Origin: Hymenobacter sp. YIM 151858-1
Lineage (GTDB): Bacteria > Bacteroidota > Bacteroidia > Cytophagales > Hymenobacteraceae
Reading direction: 5' to 3'
DNA: 64,000 nucleotides
Assembly (NCBI RefSeq): GCF_025979705.1
Contig: NZ_CP110136.1
Location: 1 to 64,000, forward strand
The notes under the pieces were generated by a model, which saw only the letters and a program-made list of their open reading frames with translations, was not told the origin of the DNA and searched no databases. The position numbers and the translations under genes were made by a program. This document shows positions 8,790-19,059 of the stretch, piece by piece (position 1 is the stretch's first letter; every line of letters starts with the position of its first letter).

Positions 8790-9242
8790 ATGTCAGATAC
8801 CAAACCAAAGCTATACACCGCCTGCCAGGCCTACGTGCAGCAGCGCATCGATACTTGCCAGGCCGCCATTCAGGCGGCGCAGGAGTCGGCCAACAGCGAA
8901 ACCAAGAGCAGCGCCGGCGACAAGTACGAAACCGGCCGGGCCATGGCCCAGAACGAGCGCGACCGAAACGCTGTGCAGCTACACGAAGCCAAGAAGCTCC
9001 TAGGTGAGTTGGAGCGCATCGACCCGGAGAAGCCTTGCGACGCCGTGCGGCCCGGCGCGCTGGTGCGTACCAGCATGGGCCAGTTCTACGTGAGCATCAG
9101 CGCCGGCAAGCTGGCTATTGATGGGGCCGAGTACTTTGCCGTGTCGGCGGCGGCGCCCATTGCGGCGGCGCTAAGTGGCAAACGCGCAGGCGAGGAGGCG
9201 ACTTTCAACGGAAAGAAGATCCGCATCGAGGCTGTAGAGTAA
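8790..9242 (+). CDS. GreA/GreB-like transcription factor family protein
   Basis: 150-residue protein with an N-terminal coiled-coil region (about 10-75, with the pattern ESANSETKSSAGDKYETGRA) and a C-terminal beta domain similar to the GreA/GreB C-terminal (FKBP-like) domain. Homologues in Bacteroidota are often mislabelled 3-oxoacyl-ACP synthase. GreA/B factors rescue backtracked RNA polymerase; whether this shortened version does so is not established. I prefer the ATG at 8790 (MSDTKPKLY), which fits the family start. An alternative ATG at 8769 overlaps the HAD stop. The gene precedes dxr with a -7-like element just after its stop. Confidence 0.75.
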   Translation: MSDTKPKLYTACQAYVQQRIDTCQAAIQAAQESANSETKSSAGDKYETGRAMAQNERDRNAVQLHEAKKLLGELERIDPEKPCDAVRPGALVRTSMGQFYVSISAGKLAIDGAEYFAVSAAAPIAAALSGKRAGEEATFNGKKIRIEAVE

Positions 9243-9249
9243 AGAAAAG

Positions 9250-9257
9250 TACCTTTG
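9250..9257 (+). promoter_or_regulatory. -7 promoter element for dxr
   Basis: TACCTTTG matches the Bacteroidota sigma-factor -7 consensus TAnnTTTG exactly and lies 40 bases before the dxr ATG. No clear -33 TTG was seen at the usual spacing, so this rests on one element. Confidence 0.5.
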
Positions 9258-9297
9258 TTAGCCCGTGCCGCCCGTAGCTGCAGGCACATTTGCTAGC

Positions 9298-10464
9298 ATG
9301 TCTTCTTTTCAGCCCCGCTCTCTTGCTCTCCTAGGTTCCACCGGCTCCATTGGCACGCAAACCCTCGAGGTAGTGCGCGCGCACCCCGGCCGTTTTTTGG
9401 TAGTAGCGCTTACTGCCCAGCGCAACGCCGACCTGCTCGTAGCCCAGGCGCGCGAGTTTCGGCCCGCCGTGGTCGTAATCGGCGACGAAGCCCAGTACAC
9501 TGCCGTGCAAGCCGCGTTGGCCGATCAGCCGGAAACCCAGGTGATGACCGGGGCCGAAGCCCTGGCCGAAGCCGCCGCCCGCCCCGATGTAGACGTGGTG
9601 CTGACGGCCTTGGTAGGCTACGCCGGCCTGCTGCCTACTGTGGCGGCCCTGAAGGCCGGGAAAACCATTGCGCTGGCCAACAAAGAAACCCTGGTAGTGG
9701 CCGGGCAACTGGTTACGCGCTTGGCCCGGCAGTACGGCTCGGCCATTTACCCCGTCGATTCGGAGCACTCGGCCATTTTTCAGTGCCTGGTGGGGGAGGC
9801 GCCCGGTTCGGTCGAGAAAATTATCCTCACGGCCTCGGGTGGGCCGTTCCGCGGCCGCTCAGCGCAGGAGCTGGCTACCGTAACCAAGGCCCAAGCCTTG
9901 AAGCACCCCAACTGGGACATGGGCGCCAAAATCACCATCGATTCGGCCTCTTTGATGAACAAAGGCCTCGAGGTGATTGAAGCCAAGTGGCTGTTTGCCC
10001 TGACGGACGAGCAGATTGAGGTGGTGGTGCACCCGCAAAGCATCATTCACTCGCTGGTGCAGTTTAAGGATGGCTCGCTGAAAGCGCAGCTCGGTTTGCC
10101 CGATATGAAGCTGCCCATTCAGTACGCCTTGGGTTACCCCGAGCGCCTGCCCAACGATTTCCCCCGGTTCAGCTTCCTCGATTACCCGCAGCTCACCTTT
10201 GAGCAGCCCGATGGCGACACCTTCCGCAACCTGCCGCTGGCTTTTGAGGCCATGCGCCGGGGCGGCAACGCGCCGTGCGTGCTCAATGCCGCGAACGAAA
10301 TAGCCGTAGCCGCTTTCCTCCGCGACCAAATCGGCTTCCTGCAACTGCCCGATGTGGTCGAAAACTGCCTCGCGCGGGTTTCGTACCTTGCCGATCCTTC
10401 GCTCGACGACTACGTGCACACCGATGCCGAAACCCGGCGCGTGGCTTCGGAGTTGGTAAAGTAA
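9298..10464 (+). CDS. dxr: 1-deoxy-D-xylulose-5-phosphate reductoisomerase
   Basis: Converts DXP to 2-C-methyl-D-erythritol 4-phosphate with NADPH, the committed step of the MEP isoprenoid pathway, in the cytoplasm. The NADPH-binding motif LGSTGSIGTQTL is at the N-terminus. Metal- and substrate-binding motifs PVDSEHSAIFQ, LTASGGPFRG and ITIDSASLMNKGLEV are intact, as is the C-terminal NAANEIAVAAFL. I use the ATG at 9298 (MSSFQPRSLALLG), giving 388 residues, the usual length; the frame is open to 9265. A repeat block and then rseP follow. In many bacteria dxr and rseP are adjacent, and that order is kept here despite the inserted repeat. Confidence 0.97.
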   Translation: MSSFQPRSLALLGSTGSIGTQTLEVVRAHPGRFLVVALTAQRNADLLVAQAREFRPAVVVIGDEAQYTAVQAALADQPETQVMTGAEALAEAAARPDVDVVLTALVGYAGLLPTVAALKAGKTIALANKETLVVAGQLVTRLARQYGSAIYPVDSEHSAIFQCLVGEAPGSVEKIILTASGGPFRGRSAQELATVTKAQALKHPNWDMGAKITIDSASLMNKGLEVIEAKWLFALTDEQIEVVVHPQSIIHSLVQFKDGSLKAQLGLPDMKLPIQYALGYPERLPNDFPRFSFLDYPQLTFEQPDGDTFRNLPLAFEAMRRGGNAPCVLNAANEIAVAAFLRDQIGFLQLPDVVENCLARVSYLADPSLDDYVHTDAETRRVASELVK

Positions 10465-10479
10465 CTTTAAGATTCGCGC

Positions 10480-10663
10480 GTCAGCCTGAGCAAAGGAAAA
10501 GAAGCCTATCACACAAGGCCGTCATGCTGAGCGCAGTCGAAGCATCTCTACGGATAGTAATCTACTATCTCACGAAGCGGTAGAGATGCTTCGACTGCGC
10601 TCAGCATGACGTTCTGAATAACTGCCTGAATAGAAGATGACTCTTCGCTTTGCTCAGGCTGAC
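10480..10663. repeat. Nested inverted-repeat element between dxr and rseP
   Basis: Two inverted repeats sit one inside the other. The outer arms are 16 bp (10480-10495 and 10648-10663). The inner arms are perfect over 31 bp (10521-10551 and 10580-10610), separated by 28 bases. The inner arm starts GTCATGCTGAGCGCAGTCGA, a type of interspersed repeat I recognise from many Bacteroidota intergenic regions. Short open frames across it are by-products of the repeat. RNA from either strand would fold into a long hairpin, so it may affect dxr-rseP readthrough. Confidence 0.85.
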
Positions 10664-10689
10664 AACTAAAAACTGACAACTGATATAGA

Positions 10690-12006
<1,317 letters not shown>

Positions 12007-12033
12007 CCCCTAGGTAAGCTCCCGGCCACTGTC

Positions 12034-12070
12034 GTAATGCCATCTTCTTCGCAAGATGGCATTACTTTTT
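12034..12070 (+). terminator. Terminator after rseP
   Basis: A perfect 13-bp stem (12034-12046 with 12053-12065), a 6-base loop, then five T. Classic intrinsic terminator. Confidence 0.9.
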
Positions 12071-12115
12071 CCGGGCGGTTGTTAGGTCACCAATCCAATA
12101 CTTTCTTCCTCACTT

Positions 12116-12610
12116 ATGCGTCGTTTTGTTGCTTTCCTAGGTGCCTTGCTGATGGCTATTGCGGCGTGGGCCCACCCGTACCATGCCAGCATCATGGAGG
12201 CGAAGCTCAACCCCAAAACTCAACAGCTCGAAATAGCCCTGAAGGTGTTTACCGACGACCTGGAAACCGGCCTGTCGCAGGGCGCGGCGCGCCCCGTGCG
12301 CCTGCTCGAAACACCTGCCGCCCAACTTACGCCCGTTATCAGCAACTACCTGCGGCGCAGCATTACGGTGGGCACCAAGCCCGGCGAAGCCCTGCCGCTG
12401 AACTACCTAGGGATGGAGCGCGAGAAAGATGCGCACTGGATTTATTTCAGCGTGAAGCTGAACAAGCGTACCCAAAGCATTAACCTCAGCCACCGCCTGC
12501 TGATGGAGCAGTTCTCCGATCAGATGAACATCGTGAACCTCGAGGCCAACGGCAAAAAGCAAAGCGCGCTGTTCCGCAGCGGCAACGACACGCAGCGCAT
12601 TAGCTGGTAG
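12116..12610 (+). CDS. DUF6702-like exported protein
   Basis: 164-residue protein with a signal peptide (MRRFVAFLGALLMAIAAWAHP) followed directly by the characteristic HPYHASIMEAKLN, and a beta-rich C-terminal part. I recognise the overall pattern as the DUF6702 family of Bacteroidota, exported proteins of unknown role. No catalytic motif is evident. It is a single-gene unit after the rseP terminator, and the repeat-bounded GIY-YIG gene starts about 90 bases later. It has two CCTAGG sites, both as Leu-Gly codons. Confidence 0.75.
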   Translation: MRRFVAFLGALLMAIAAWAHPYHASIMEAKLNPKTQQLEIALKVFTDDLETGLSQGAARPVRLLETPAAQLTPVISNYLRRSITVGTKPGEALPLNYLGMEREKDAHWIYFSVKLNKRTQSINLSHRLLMEQFSDQMNIVNLEANGKKQSALFRSGNDTQRISW

Positions 12611-12624
12611 CAACCGTTCCCTTA

Positions 12625-13069
12625 GCTGTCATTGCGAGCAAAGCGAAGCAATCAGTCCTGAGCAGGGCACATCCGTTCAGCCAGCAGCAACCGTAAACCG
12701 GGTATGCGCGACCACCGCTACTTCGTCTACATCCTCACCAACCAGAACCATACTGTTCTGTATGTCGGCGTTACCAACGACCTAGGGCGTCGGCTAGTGG
12801 AGCATCGCTCCGGCGCACACAAGGGTTTTACAAAGCGCTACAACGCAACGAAGCTCATCTATTTCGAAGAGCACACGAATATCAACGCGGCTATTGCGCG
12901 CGAGAAACAGTTCAAGGGCGGTTCGCGGCAGAAGAAACTCGACGCCGTAGCCAGCCTAAACCCAAACTGGGAAGAATTGCTATCCTAGGTGGTTTTCGCT
13001 TAGCGCTAGGTGAAGGGTCGTACCCAGCCCAGGACCGATTGCTTCGTCGTGCCTCCTCGCAATGACAGC
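12625..13069. mobile_element. Inverted-repeat element enclosing a GIY-YIG gene
   Basis: A unit of about 445 bp. The left arm (12625 to about 12690) begins GCTGTCATTGCGAG; the right arm (12993-13069) is its reverse complement with scattered mismatches and a short insertion near the end. The only gene, a GIY-YIG nuclease gene, fills the space between: its ATG is about 14 bases after the left arm and its stop is 4 bases before the right arm. The same arms occur at 19060-19481 without a gene. Whether the unit moves, and whether the nuclease is responsible, is inference from this arrangement. Confidence 0.65.
12704..12988 (+). CDS. GIY-YIG nuclease family protein (small YhbQ/UPF0213 type)
   Basis: 94-residue single-domain GIY-YIG endonuclease homologue. 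The two signature strands are VYI (8-10) and YVG (20-22). The catalytic Tyr9 and Tyr20, Arg29/30 in LGRRLVEH and Glu67 in IAREKQFKG are all present, so it should be catalytically competent. The family tail LNPNWEELLS is intact. No extra DNA-binding domain is attached. GC is about 50% in the line sampled, lower than the flanking genes. It sits exactly between long inverted repeats, unlike ordinary chromosomal yhbQ genes, and small GIY-YIG genes of this type are often present in several copies in Bacteroidota. One CCTAGG site lies in the frame and another overlaps its stop codon region. Confidence 0.88.
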   Translation: MRDHRYFVYILTNQNHTVLYVGVTNDLGRRLVEHRSGAHKGFTKRYNATKLIYFEEHTNINAAIAREKQFKGGSRQKKLDAVASLNPNWEELLS

Positions 13070-13072
13070 CGG

Positions 13073-13131
13073 TTACACAAAAGGCGCGGGCCGGGAGCTG
13101 ATACAGCTCCCGGCCCGCGCCTTTTGTGTAA
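13073..13131 (-). terminator. Long hairpin terminator of the PorE-like gene
   Basis: Perfect 28-bp arms (13073-13100 and 13104-13131) with a 3-base loop. The flank CTTTTGTGTAA reads as T-rich on either strand. It lies 14 bases beyond the minus-strand gene's stop and abuts the repeat element. Confidence 0.88.
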
Positions 13132-13145
13132 GGTACCTTGGGTTG

Positions 13146-15146
13146 CTAGTTCCAGCCGCCGGCATCCTTATCGGCGGGTTTTTGCTCCGATTCGGGCTTG
13201 ATCAGGCGGAACTCCACGCGGCGGTTGATGCGCATGTCCTCTTCGGTGGCTTCCTCCTTCAGCGGCACGGTGCTGCCGTAGCCGCGGCTCTCGATGCGGT
13301 TAGGCTTGAGCTTGCCTTTGGTTTCGATGTAGCGGCGAATGGCGTCGGCGCGGTCTTGCGAAAGCTGCTCGTTCACGTCGGGGTCGCCTTTGGCGTCGGT
13401 GTGGCCCGAAATGCGCAAGCGGTGGTCGGGGTGGTCGACCATGAACACCACGATGCGGTCGAGGGTGGCGTGCATCGAGGGCAGGATGTTTGATTTGCCC
13501 TGGTCGAACTCGATGTTACGGAAGATCAGCGGGATGTTGTAGTCGATGCTGGTAGTCATCAGCTTCATCACCGTGTCCTGCTTCAGGCTGAATTGCTTTT
13601 CGACGGTAAAGTACTCCGGGCTCTGAATGAGCATCACGTACTTCGAACCGTCGATGAGGTCGAAATCGAAAGAGCCATCGGGGCGGATGTACTTCGAGGC
13701 CACCTCAATGCCGTTGTCCACGTCGATGATGCTAACGATGCCGCTCAGGGGCTTTTGCGTTACCGAGTCGACCAAAGTACCCTCGAAGCGCGTGGTGGCC
13801 AGCGGCTGAGCCTCCATGGGCAGCGGGAAGGAGTACAGGTCGAGGTTCTTCATGTTCTTCTCCTCGGAGCGGGCGTAATACAGGTTTTTCGATTCGCCGT
13901 CGATGGTGAAGTAATACTCCGAGCCCTTGCCGTTCACGAGCGGGCCAATGTTGATGGGCTCCTGCCAGCGGCCTTTGGTGCGGTAGGCTTTGTAAATGTC
14001 GAAGTCGCCGAAGTTCAGCAGCTGCCCGCGCGACGAGAAGTACAGCACGTTGTAGAGCGGGTGGTAGAAGGGGCTTACCTCGCTTTCGCGCGTGTTGATG
14101 ATGGGCCCCATGTTCTGGGCCTTGGCCCACTGCCCGTTCTTCAGCTTGTAGGTAAACCAGATGTCGGACATGCCGAAGCCGCCCAGGCGGTCGGAGGCGA
14201 AGTACAAGGTGTCCTCGGTGCGCGAGAGGGTAGGCTGCGAGTCCCAGGCCGTGGAGTTCACCTGCATACCCAGGCTTTGAGGCACCGTCCACTGGCCGTT
14301 TTTGTAGTGGCTCACGAACAAGTCGCAGTTGCCGTGGCAGGTGGGGCACTCGCAGCGCGAGAAGTACATGGTGGTGCCGTCCTTGGTAAGGCAGGCTGAG
14401 CCCTCGTTGTAGGGCGAGCTGATGGGCTTGGGCAAGGCCTCGGCATCCGACCACGACTCGCCCTGGCGCTTGGCCATGTACAGCTCCTCGTCCACGATGT
14501 TGTGCAGGCCGCGCGTTTTGCGCTTCGAGGAGAAAATGAGTTGCTCCGAGTCGTCGTGGTAGCTGGGGCCGTAGTCCTCTACCTGCGAGTTGATGCCCGC
14601 GCCCATGTTGGTGTACACGCCCTTGGGCGGCCGGAAGGTGGCAATGTTCTTCCGGTACTCCACAATGTCGTAGTACGTTTTCAGGGGCACGTACAAGTCG
14701 GCGTCCTTCCGTTCGAGCGAGTCGTAGTACAGCTGAATTTTCCGAACGTCCTGCCGGTGGTGCTTGAGGGCCAGGCGGTAGTAGGCCTTGGCTTTGTCCT
14801 CGTTGCCGGCGCGCTCAAACAGCTGCCCCAGCCGCCAGAGCATCATGTTGTCCTTGCTGAAGTTCTCGATGCCGAAGTTGGCCACGTACTGCTCCAGCAG
14901 GTTGCGGGCCGAGGTCCAGCTTTTGCGCTTTTCGGCGCGGGCGATTTCGCGCAGCGCTTTTTTGTCCTGGAAATAAGCAACGCGGTTGATGTTGATAAAG
15001 TCCGGGGTAGCATCGGGCCGCACCCGGAGCTGGCGAACTTTGCCCGAAAGGGCACGCTGGCGGTACGGCTTATTTTGCGCTGCGAGCACACTCGCAAAGC
15101 ACAAACCCACCAGCAGCAGAAAAAGCGGGCGTATCAAACGAAACAT
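13146..15146 (-). CDS. PorE-like OmpA/TPR/beta-propeller envelope protein (T9SS)
   Basis: 666-residue exported protein. Domains in order: signal peptide (about 1-24, ending ASVLAAQ); TPR-like helices (about 45-130); PD40/TolB-type beta-propeller repeats (about 190-440) with a Cys cluster CECPTCHGNC; a carboxypeptidase-regulatory-like beta domain (about 455-530, FEGTLVDSVTQKPLSG); and an OmpA C-terminal peptidoglycan-binding domain (about 540-650, with ISGHTDAKGDPDVNEQLSQ). This TPR-propeller-CRD-OmpA order is that described for PorE of the type IX secretion system, which ties the machinery to peptidoglycan. Related OmpA proteins without a T9SS role exist, so PorE is an inference from architecture. 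The start at 15146 is chosen for the signal peptide. It is divergent from lon. Confidence 0.85.
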   Translation of the reverse strand: MFRLIRPLFLLLVGLCFASVLAAQNKPYRQRALSGKVRQLRVRPDATPDFININRVAYFQDKKALREIARAEKRKSWTSARNLLEQYVANFGIENFSKDNMMLWRLGQLFERAGNEDKAKAYYRLALKHHRQDVRKIQLYYDSLERKDADLYVPLKTYYDIVEYRKNIATFRPPKGVYTNMGAGINSQVEDYGPSYHDDSEQLIFSSKRKTRGLHNIVDEELYMAKRQGESWSDAEALPKPISSPYNEGSACLTKDGTTMYFSRCECPTCHGNCDLFVSHYKNGQWTVPQSLGMQVNSTAWDSQPTLSRTEDTLYFASDRLGGFGMSDIWFTYKLKNGQWAKAQNMGPIINTRESEVSPFYHPLYNVLYFSSRGQLLNFGDFDIYKAYRTKGRWQEPINIGPLVNGKGSEYYFTIDGESKNLYYARSEEKNMKNLDLYSFPLPMEAQPLATTRFEGTLVDSVTQKPLSGIVSIIDVDNGIEVASKYIRPDGSFDFDLIDGSKYVMLIQSPEYFTVEKQFSLKQDTVMKLMTTSIDYNIPLIFRNIEFDQGKSNILPSMHATLDRIVVFMVDHPDHRLRISGHTDAKGDPDVNEQLSQDRADAIRRYIETKGKLKPNRIESRGYGSTVPLKEEATEEDMRINRRVEFRLIKPESEQKPADKDAGGWN

Positions 15147-15387
15147 AGGAAGGTAGTCGGCACGGAAGCCCAACGTGGAGCGGGAGCTACGGCCTTCAAA
15201 AATATAGCTTTTAGCTGATGACGCAGCGCCCGGCTGACGCCTTGTCGGGCGGAAATTGCTGCCATGGCGGCCGCTTGTGCCCTAGGTGCACGTGGCACGG
15301 CACTTGACAAAGAGGTATCTTCGTTTCGTGGACGGCGGCGCGGCGGCTTTTTGCTGCCAATCTGGCGCTGCTGTCGTTTCCTTCTCT

Positions 15388-17895
15388 ATGTCGAAAAATT
15401 CGAATCCGCGCTTTCCAGCTTCCTTCCTGCTCATGACCGAAGACCCTGACGGAATGGTGTCGGTAGTTTCGTCCGACTCGGAGCAGGAACCCGCGGCGCA
15501 AGGCGAAGCGCCGGAAAAACTGCCCATTTTGCCGGTGCGCAACACGGTGCTGTTTCCGGGGGTGGTGCTGCCCGTTACGGTTACGCGCAAAAAAAGCATT
15601 CGGCTGGTGCGCAAGGCCTACAAGGGCGATAAGCTGATTGGGGTAATTGCCCAGAAGAACTCCAACGCCGAAGACCCCGTGCTGGCCGACCTCTACGAGG
15701 TGGGTACCATGGCGCGTATTCTGAAGCTATTGGAACTGCCCGATGGCAACACCACCATCATCATTCAGGGCCAGCAGCGTTTCCGGTTGGCCGAAATGGT
15801 GCAAACCACGCCCTACTTCACGGCGCAGGTAGACTACCTGCCCGAGCTGCTGCCCACCCGCCAAACTAAAGAAGTAAAAGCCTTGATGGCCTCGCTGAAA
15901 GATGCGGCCACCAAGATGCTGAAGCTGAACCCCGAAATTCCGCAGGAGGCTCAGGTTGCCCTCGACAACATTGAGTCGCCGGGCTTTCTGATTCACTTCC
16001 TGTCCTCCAACCTCAACGTAGAAGTAGGGCAGAAGCAGCGTCTGCTCGAGATAAACGAGGCCGTAGAGCGCGGTACGCAACTGCTCGAGCTGTTGCTGAA
16101 GGAAATTCAGCTGCTCGAGATTAAGCACGAAATCCAGAGCAAGGTCCACACCGACATCGACCAGCAGCAGCGCGACTATTTCCTGCGCCAGCAGCTGAAG
16201 GTGCTGCAAGACGAGCTCGGCCACGAAGGCCCCGACCAGGAACTGGACAAGCTGCGTCAGCGCGCCAAGGACAAAAAGTGGCCCGAAGGGGTGGCCAAGC
16301 ACTTCCAGAAAGAGCTGGACAAGCTGAGCCGCATGAACCCGGCCGCCGCCGAATACCCGGTGAGCCTGAACTACGTGGAGTTTCTGCTCGATTTGCCCTG
16401 GGCCGAGTACACCAAGGACAACTTCAACCTGAAGCGCACCCGCAAAATCCTCGATCAGGACCACTACGGCCTGGAGAAAGTGAAGGAGCGCATCCTGGAG
16501 TACCTGGCGGTGCTTAAGCTGAAACAGGATCTGCGGGCACCCATCCTGTGTTTGTACGGGCCTCCCGGCGTGGGCAAAACTTCCCTAGGTCGCTCCATTG
16601 CTACGGCCCTGGGGCGGAAGTACGTGCGCCTTTCCCTAGGTGGCGTGCGCGACGAAGCCGAAATCCGCGGGCACCGCAAAACCTACGTGGGGGCTATGCC
16701 GGGCCGCATCGTGTCGCAAATCAAGAAAGCCGGCGCCTCCAACCCGGTGATGATTCTGGACGAGGTGGATAAGCTTTCCTCGGACTTCCGCGGCGACCCG
16801 CAGGCGGCTTTGCTCGAAGTGCTGGACCCGGAGCAGAACTCGACCTTCACCGACAACTACCTGGAGGTGGAGTACGACTTGTCGCGCGTGCTCTTTATTG
16901 CTACGGCCAACTCGCTCGACACCATTCACCCGGCCCTGCGCGACCGGATGGAAATTATCGACCTGACGGGCTACACGCTGGAAGAGAAAACCCAGATTGC
17001 CAAAAAGCACCTCTGGCCCAAGCAGGTAACCGAGCACGGCCTTACCCAAAAGGATGTAACCATCAGCACCGCCGCCGTGCAGCGCGTGATTGATGATTAC
17101 ACCCGCGAATCGGGCGTGCGCAGCCTCGAGCGTAAGCTGGGGGCTTTGGCTCGCAACATCGCCAAGCACAAGGCCATGGATGAAGCCTTCCCGGCCAAGC
17201 TGGAGCCCGATGATGTAAGCAAAATCCTAGGTGCCGCCATCTTCGACCGCGACCTGTACCAGGACAACGAAACCGCCGGCGTGGTAACCGGCCTGGCCTG
17301 GACTTCGGTGGGTGGCGACATTCTGTTCGTGGAAAGCCTGTTGAGCCGTGGCCGTGGCAAACTCACGTTGTCGGGCCAGTTGGGCGACGTGATGAAGGAA
17401 TCGGCCGTGACGGCGCTGAGCTACCTGCGCAGCCGCGCCGAGGAACTGGGCATCGATTACCGCCTGTTCGATCAGTACGACCTGCACATTCACTTCCCCG
17501 AGGGCGCCGTGCCTAAAGATGGCCCCTCGGCGGGTATTGCCATTTTCACCAGCATTGCTTCGGTGTACACGCAGCGCAAAATTCGCTCGCACTTGGCCAT
17601 GACGGGCGAAATAACCCTGCGCGGTAAGGTGCTGCCGGTGGGCGGCATCAAGGAGAAGCTGCTGGCGGCCAAGCGCGCCGGTATTCGCGACGTGATTTTG
17701 TGCGAGAAGAACCGCAAGGACCTTCAGGACATCCCAGCCGAGTACCTCAAGGGCGTTACCGTGCACTATGTCGACCGCGTGGACGACGTGGTGCGCGTGG
17801 CCCTGCTCGACGAGTTGGTGAAAAACCCGCTGAAGCTGACCGTACGCGACGAAACCGCCGCACCCGCCCCGCTGCACGAGGTGGAAGTACAGTAG
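15388..17895 (+). CDS. lon: ATP-dependent Lon protease
   Basis: Cytoplasmic AAA+ serine protease that degrades misfolded and regulatory proteins. With the start at 15388 (MSKNSNPRF) it has 835 residues: an N-terminal substrate-binding domain ([19 protein letters not shown] at the front), an AAA+ module with Walker A GPPGVGKT at 391-398 and Walker B ILDEVDKL, and a protease domain with catalytic Ser714 in [10 protein letters not shown] and Lys757 in [11 protein letters not shown]. An upstream open frame to 15286 is not needed by the family. Two CCTAGG sites fall within 60 bases of each other near the Walker A codons. A TATCTTCG element upstream (15315-15322) could be a -7 box. It is divergent from the PorE-like gene. 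Confidence 0.97.
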   Translation: MSKNSNPRFPASFLLMTEDPDGMVSVVSSDSEQEPAAQGEAPEKLPILPVRNTVLFPGVVLPVTVTRKKSIRLVRKAYKGDKLIGVIAQKNSNAEDPVLADLYEVGTMARILKLLELPDGNTTIIIQGQQRFRLAEMVQTTPYFTAQVDYLPELLPTRQTKEVKALMASLKDAATKMLKLNPEIPQEAQVALDNIESPGFLIHFLSSNLNVEVGQKQRLLEINEAVERGTQLLELLLKEIQLLEIKHEIQSKVHTDIDQQQRDYFLRQQLKVLQDELGHEGPDQELDKLRQRAKDKKWPEGVAKHFQKELDKLSRMNPAAAEYPVSLNYVEFLLDLPWAEYTKDNFNLKRTRKILDQDHYGLEKVKERILEYLAVLKLKQDLRAPILCLYGPPGVGKTSLGRSIATALGRKYVRLSLGGVRDEAEIRGHRKTYVGAMPGRIVSQIKKAGASNPVMILDEVDKLSSDFRGDPQAALLEVLDPEQNSTFTDNYLEVEYDLSRVLFIATANSLDTIHPALRDRMEIIDLTGYTLEEKTQIAKKHLWPKQVTEHGLTQKDVTISTAAVQRVIDDYTRESGVRSLERKLGALARNIAKHKAMDEAFPAKLEPDDVSKILGAAIFDRDLYQDNETAGVVTGLAWTSVGGDILFVESLLSRGRGKLTLSGQLGDVMKESAVTALSYLRSRAEELGIDYRLFDQYDLHIHFPEGAVPKDGPSAGIAIFTSIASVYTQRKIRSHLAMTGEITLRGKVLPVGGIKEKLLAAKRAGIRDVILCEKNRKDLQDIPAEYLKGVTVHYVDRVDDVVRVALLDELVKNPLKLTVRDETAAPAPLHEVEVQ

Positions 17896-17902
17896 CGAGC
17901 CG

Positions 17903-17965
17903 TTAGCTGCTGGCTGTTAGCTATTAGTTTTCGACCTAGGCTAATAGCTAACAGCCAGCAGCTAA
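17903..17965. repeat. Perfect 25-bp inverted repeat between lon and porQ
   Basis: Arms 17903-17927 and 17941-17965 are exact reverse complements around a 13-base loop that ends in CCTAGG. The arms are themselves made of repeated TAGCTGTTAGC-like blocks. There is no T run, so a plain terminator is less likely than a REP-like element, but it starts only 8 bases after the lon stop. Confidence 0.8.
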
Positions 17966-17986
17966 TAGCTGATTATCTTCGCTACG

Positions 17987-19045
17987 ATGATTCGACCCGT
18001 ACGCCGTTTCCTAGGTGCTTTGTTGGTGTTGCCCGCTTTGCTGCTGGCTGGCGAGGCGTACGCACAGATAGGCGGGCAGCGGGCTTTTGCTTCCCTGGGT
18101 CTGCCACCTACGGCTTACCTGGCCGGGGTAGGAGGGGTGAGCGTATCGGGCCGCAACAACGACCCCGGCATGCTCTACGGCAACCCGGCCCTGCTTAACA
18201 GCGACATGGACGGCCGCCTGGCCCTAAGCTACGGCGACTACCTGGCCGATATCCGGCAGAGCACGGCTGCCTACGTGCGCAACACCGAGCGGCTGGGGCG
18301 CTGGGGCTTCGGGTTGTCGTACCTGAGCTACGGCGACTTCGAGATGTACGACCCGGCCGGCGCGCCCCTAGGTCAGTTTTCCGTCAACGATTACCACCTC
18401 AGCCTGACCAACGCCCACACCTTCGGCAACTTTACCATGGGCGCTACGGCGCGCCTGGCGGTAGCCGGCATTGCGGGCAACCACTCAGTGGCGGTGCTTA
18501 CCGATGTAGGCAGTGTATTCAAGCACCCCAAGCAGGACTTTACCGTTGGCTTGGCCGTGAAGAACCTAGGCTACCAGCTGAAACCCTTTGAGGGCAGCAG
18601 CCGCGAGCCGATGCCGTTTGATGTGCAGCTGGGCGCCAGCATCAAGCCCGAGCACATGCCCGTGCGCTTTACCATCACGGCGCACCACCTGTACCAGCTC
18701 GACATCGTGTACCTCGATACGCTGCAGCAGCGCCGCCAAAGCCTCGATGGTCAGCAGAAAACGCCTAAAAAGAGCTTGGGCGACCAAATTGCGCGGCACT
18801 TTGTGGTAGGCGGCGAGCTGATTTTGGGCAAAGGCCTGAACGTGCGCGTGGGCTACAATCACCTGCGCCGCCGCGAGCTGCGCCTCGATAACGTTTCGGG
18901 CGGGGCCGGCTTTTCGTTCGGTGCCATGCTCAAGCTTGGGGCGTATCAGTTCGAGTACACGCGGGCGCTCTACCACGTATCGGGCGGCACCAACTACCTC
19001 ACGTTGTCGCGCAACGTGCACGAGCTGTTCGGCAAAAAGGAGTAG
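17987..19045 (+). CDS. porQ: Type IX secretion system protein PorQ
   Basis: 352-residue exported outer-membrane-type protein of the PorQ family. Signal peptide about 1-27 (ending GEAYAQ). The N-terminal family signature is GGQRAFASLGLPPTAYLAGVG, then NNDPGMLYGNPALL, and the rest is a beta-barrel pattern as in PorV/FadL-like proteins. PorQ is a T9SS accessory outer-membrane protein; its exact role is less clear than that of PorV. A TATCTTCG sequence (17974-17981), close to the -7 consensus, lies just upstream of the ATG. The region between its stop and hslU is occupied by the nested repeat element. Confidence 0.9.
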   Translation: MIRPVRRFLGALLVLPALLLAGEAYAQIGGQRAFASLGLPPTAYLAGVGGVSVSGRNNDPGMLYGNPALLNSDMDGRLALSYGDYLADIRQSTAAYVRNTERLGRWGFGLSYLSYGDFEMYDPAGAPLGQFSVNDYHLSLTNAHTFGNFTMGATARLAVAGIAGNHSVAVLTDVGSVFKHPKQDFTVGLAVKNLGYQLKPFEGSSREPMPFDVQLGASIKPEHMPVRFTITAHHLYQLDIVYLDTLQQRRQSLDGQQKTPKKSLGDQIARHFVVGGELILGKGLNVRVGYNHLRRRELRLDNVSGGAGFSFGAMLKLGAYQFEYTRALYHVSGGTNYLTLSRNVHELFGKKE

Positions 19046-19059
19046 CCGCCGTTGCGCCC

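Noticed and set aside
16000-17000. Two CCTAGG sites in lon as part of a restriction-modification or recombination target specific to lon
   Set aside because: The motif is spread over most genes in the window, so nothing is specific to lon.
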